Under the pieces are notes generated by a model, which worked only from the letters and a program-made list of their open reading frames with translations, did not search any database and was not told the DNA's origin. This document shows positions 62,440 to 64,000 of a stretch of DNA of 64,000 nt, piece by piece. The position numbers and the translations under genes were made by a program. Every line of letters starts with the position of its first letter. The stretch's first letter is position 1. The stretch comes from Blastobasis lacticolella (Eukaryota; Arthropoda; Insecta; Lepidoptera; Blastobasidae): contig LR990045.1 in assembly GCA_905147135.1 (NCBI GenBank), positions 19,878,173-19,942,172 on the forward strand, given 5' to 3'.

Positions 62440-62685
62440 ATCTATCGCTCGAACAGGGAAATATCAACGATGCTCACATTACGAGTACACGAACACTAGT
62501 CTGGCAAGCATTCGCACATAGATGGCGCTGACCGGCCTACATCGCGCTAGAGAAATGTGCGACGATCAAATGGCCAACCCTTGGTCCCCCTGGTCTCAAC
62601 ACCCGGCCAGGTGTGTAATTACCCTTTTCCACCTTCTCCATCATCGCTTGCCAACATTAGCGGCTACCTTATCCTTTCAACGCCA
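62440..62685 (+). repeat. Repeat L (uninterrupted copy)
   Basis: GCTCACATTACGAGTACACG to GCGCTAGAGAAATGTGCGAC, then CCCTTGGTCCCCCTGGTCTC and CGCTTGCCAACATTAGCGGC. It matches 38101-38990 without the 650-bp insertion. Frames of 66-75 codons through it are chance readings. Confidence 0.7.
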
Positions 62686-63540
62686 AACAGTAATTGCCGC
62701 CAACAGAAAATTTGTAAATTAATTGTGACAAGTTATAGGTGCAATAACGTATCCCAGAATTTTAGTGTTTTAAATCCATCTTAGACTTAAAAATAGCTTA
62801 GTTAAAAATGGATTAGTTAAGGATTTAGTCTAGTCTAAATCGTATTCAAAAATCTAATGAACTTCACTCGACCAGAAAAAATTCCAAAGGTAGGTACTCA
62901 AATTCGTATAGTTTGACTTTTATTTTAAGATCATTTTTATAATAACAAGCAAAAATTTATCAAAGTTAGCACATACGCATCGCATTGCGTTCCAAAACGC
63001 GTGATACGACAATGCTGCTTATTCTATGAGCAACGTGTAAAAAAACAAAAGATTGTCCTTAAGACACGTGCAGATGAATAAATAAAAAGTACCCGATTGA
63101 ACTAAAATTTAGGCGACGCCTAACTTGATTTATAAAATATAATCGAAAAAACATTGCACCAACACTAACATTAAGTAAAAACTTAACTCGCTAAGTACTC
63201 TTAAATTAAGACACCGATTGTGTAATTCCTAAATGCTTAGGAATATTTTATGGCATCGCCTTAGGTGTCGCCTAAGTTTAGTGCAGTCAGGCATTAATGT
63301 AATCAATAAAAAAATTTTGAGTTAAGTTGAGTTTGAATTTGTGAAAATTTCGTTCAAAATAGAAATTGGTTCTTTGTTACGAAACAATTTATTTAATTTT
63401 CGTTTATGGAAAATAGTCAGGTATTTGCCTGCCATCTCTCCTGAAGTTAAGTGCAGATACAGTCCTTGTACAGTGTGTTGTACTTGGTCTAATAATAGTA
63501 TTATGTCATGCTTCTTTCAGATCATATTTTTTTATTAAAT
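62686..63540. other. Unassigned interval
   Basis: About 850 bp of AT-rich sequence. Words at 62990-63035 (CGCGTGATACGACAATGCTG, CTTATTCTATGAGCAACGTG) match 3607-3650. A 65-codon frame at 63341-63538 is not recognised. Confidence 0.35.
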
Positions 63541-63620
63541 ATTTCTTTAGAAATAGAAATAGAAAACATTTATTTACACACAATAACACCACAAACACAT
63601 TACATATTTGAAACTGTTAA
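63541..63620 (-). repeat. LINE-like or mRNA-like 3' end
   Basis: On the plus strand AGAAATAGAAATAGAAAACA is followed by TTTATTTACACACAATAACA. On the minus strand this is a TAAATGTTTTC end followed by TATTTCTATTTC units, like the 3' ends at 7190 and 44288. Confidence 0.45.
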
Positions 63621-63673
63621 TAGAAGTCTTTGATATTTACACGCTATATCATCATGGACTCTACAACTGTACT

Positions 63674-64000
63674 TTATGGGACTCCATACAGCCAAGCGAA
63701 AACCAAACACACGAGCAGCGAGAGAAGTACACAGAAAAGCAAGTCCAAAAAGGAAAATGGTACCAGTTGGCACTGTCGTCCGTATATTAGCAGCCCAGTA
63801 GTGGAAAACTCTGAGAATATCGAGCACGTGCCGTGACCGCGTCTAATCTCAAATAAGTTATGTCCTAATGCATAATTCATACCAGACGACGGCGGTACAT
63901 TGAAACCAGATATGCTGTTGTCACTTTCAGTTATTTCAGCTACCGTTAGTCTAATCGTGATGGGTGTGAAATCAAACCGATAACTCATCTCACCAATACC
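63674..64000 (-). other. Unidentified open frame that leaves the window
   Basis: A minus-strand frame is open from the window edge (reading GIGEMSYRFDFTPITIRLTV, ESDNSISGFNVPPSSGMNYA) to a stop at 63674. The last 35 residues are hydrophobic (LVPFSFLDLLFCVLLSLLVC), which could be a membrane segment or non-coding reading. With a LINE-like 3' end just downstream at 63541-63620, it may be the end of a retroelement ORF or a real exon. I do not recognise the family. Confidence 0.25.

Overview
This is a eukaryotic, AT-rich, intergenic or intronic stretch, and its repeats point to a moth or butterfly (Lepidoptera). I base that on the kinds of elements present: tRNA-headed SINEs with a GATGAT tail, LINE 3' ends with short (TATTTG)n or (AATAG)n tails, short repeats ending in CTAGT, a PIF/Harbinger element that carries a Myb/SANT-like gene, and a DIRS element. 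The species was not determined. I recognise no host protein-coding gene, tRNA gene, rRNA gene or CRISPR array. Almost every long reading frame belongs to a transposable element.

Layout. 1-8.9 kb: SINE and LINE fragments, short repeats and a 265-bp inverted-repeat MITE (5161-5425). 8.9-9.2 kb: a perfect 62-bp inverted repeat. 9.42-12.21 kb: a nearly complete hAT transposon with perfect 8-bp target duplications and a transposase broken by two frameshifts. 12.36-15.10 kb: a degraded DIRS retrotransposon on the minus strand, with gag tandem repeats, a YLDD reverse transcriptase, RNase H and tyrosine recombinase. 15-34 kb: a graveyard of SINEs, MITEs and LINE 3' ends, including a second copy of the 5.2-kb MITE at 27873-28125. 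34.9-36.0 kb: the C-terminal relic of a P-element/THAP9-like transposase next to an internal LINE fragment with an open frame. 37.4-38.0 kb: three repeats nested in one another. 40.25-44.26 kb: an almost intact two-ORF LINE with one nonsense codon in its reverse transcriptase. 45.53-48.73 kb: a 3.2-kb PIF/Harbinger element. 50.6-55.1 kb: a minus-strand LINE split by a younger LINE with a 6-bp target duplication. 58-59.1 kb: a LINE endonuclease relic. 59.5-59.9 kb: a short hAT-like MITE and a perfect hairpin. The last 400 bp hold an open frame that leaves the window and is unidentified.

How the parts relate. The window is a layered record of insertions, not a working pathway. Frames are most intact in the LINE at 40-44 kb, the nested LINE fragment at 53.3-54.6 kb, the hAT at 9.4-12.2 kb and the LINE fragment at 35.2-36.0 kb, so these look youngest. 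The Harbinger, DIRS and outer 50-55 kb LINE are older. Non-autonomous elements (MITEs, SINEs) depend on enzymes of autonomous relatives. No such partner could be assigned here by sequence end, except that the hAT-like MITE at 59.5 kb belongs to the same superfamily as the 9.4-kb hAT.

Limits: family and clade names rest on motif recognition by eye. Boundaries of short repeats are approximate, typically within 5-20 bp. No database or alignment was run.
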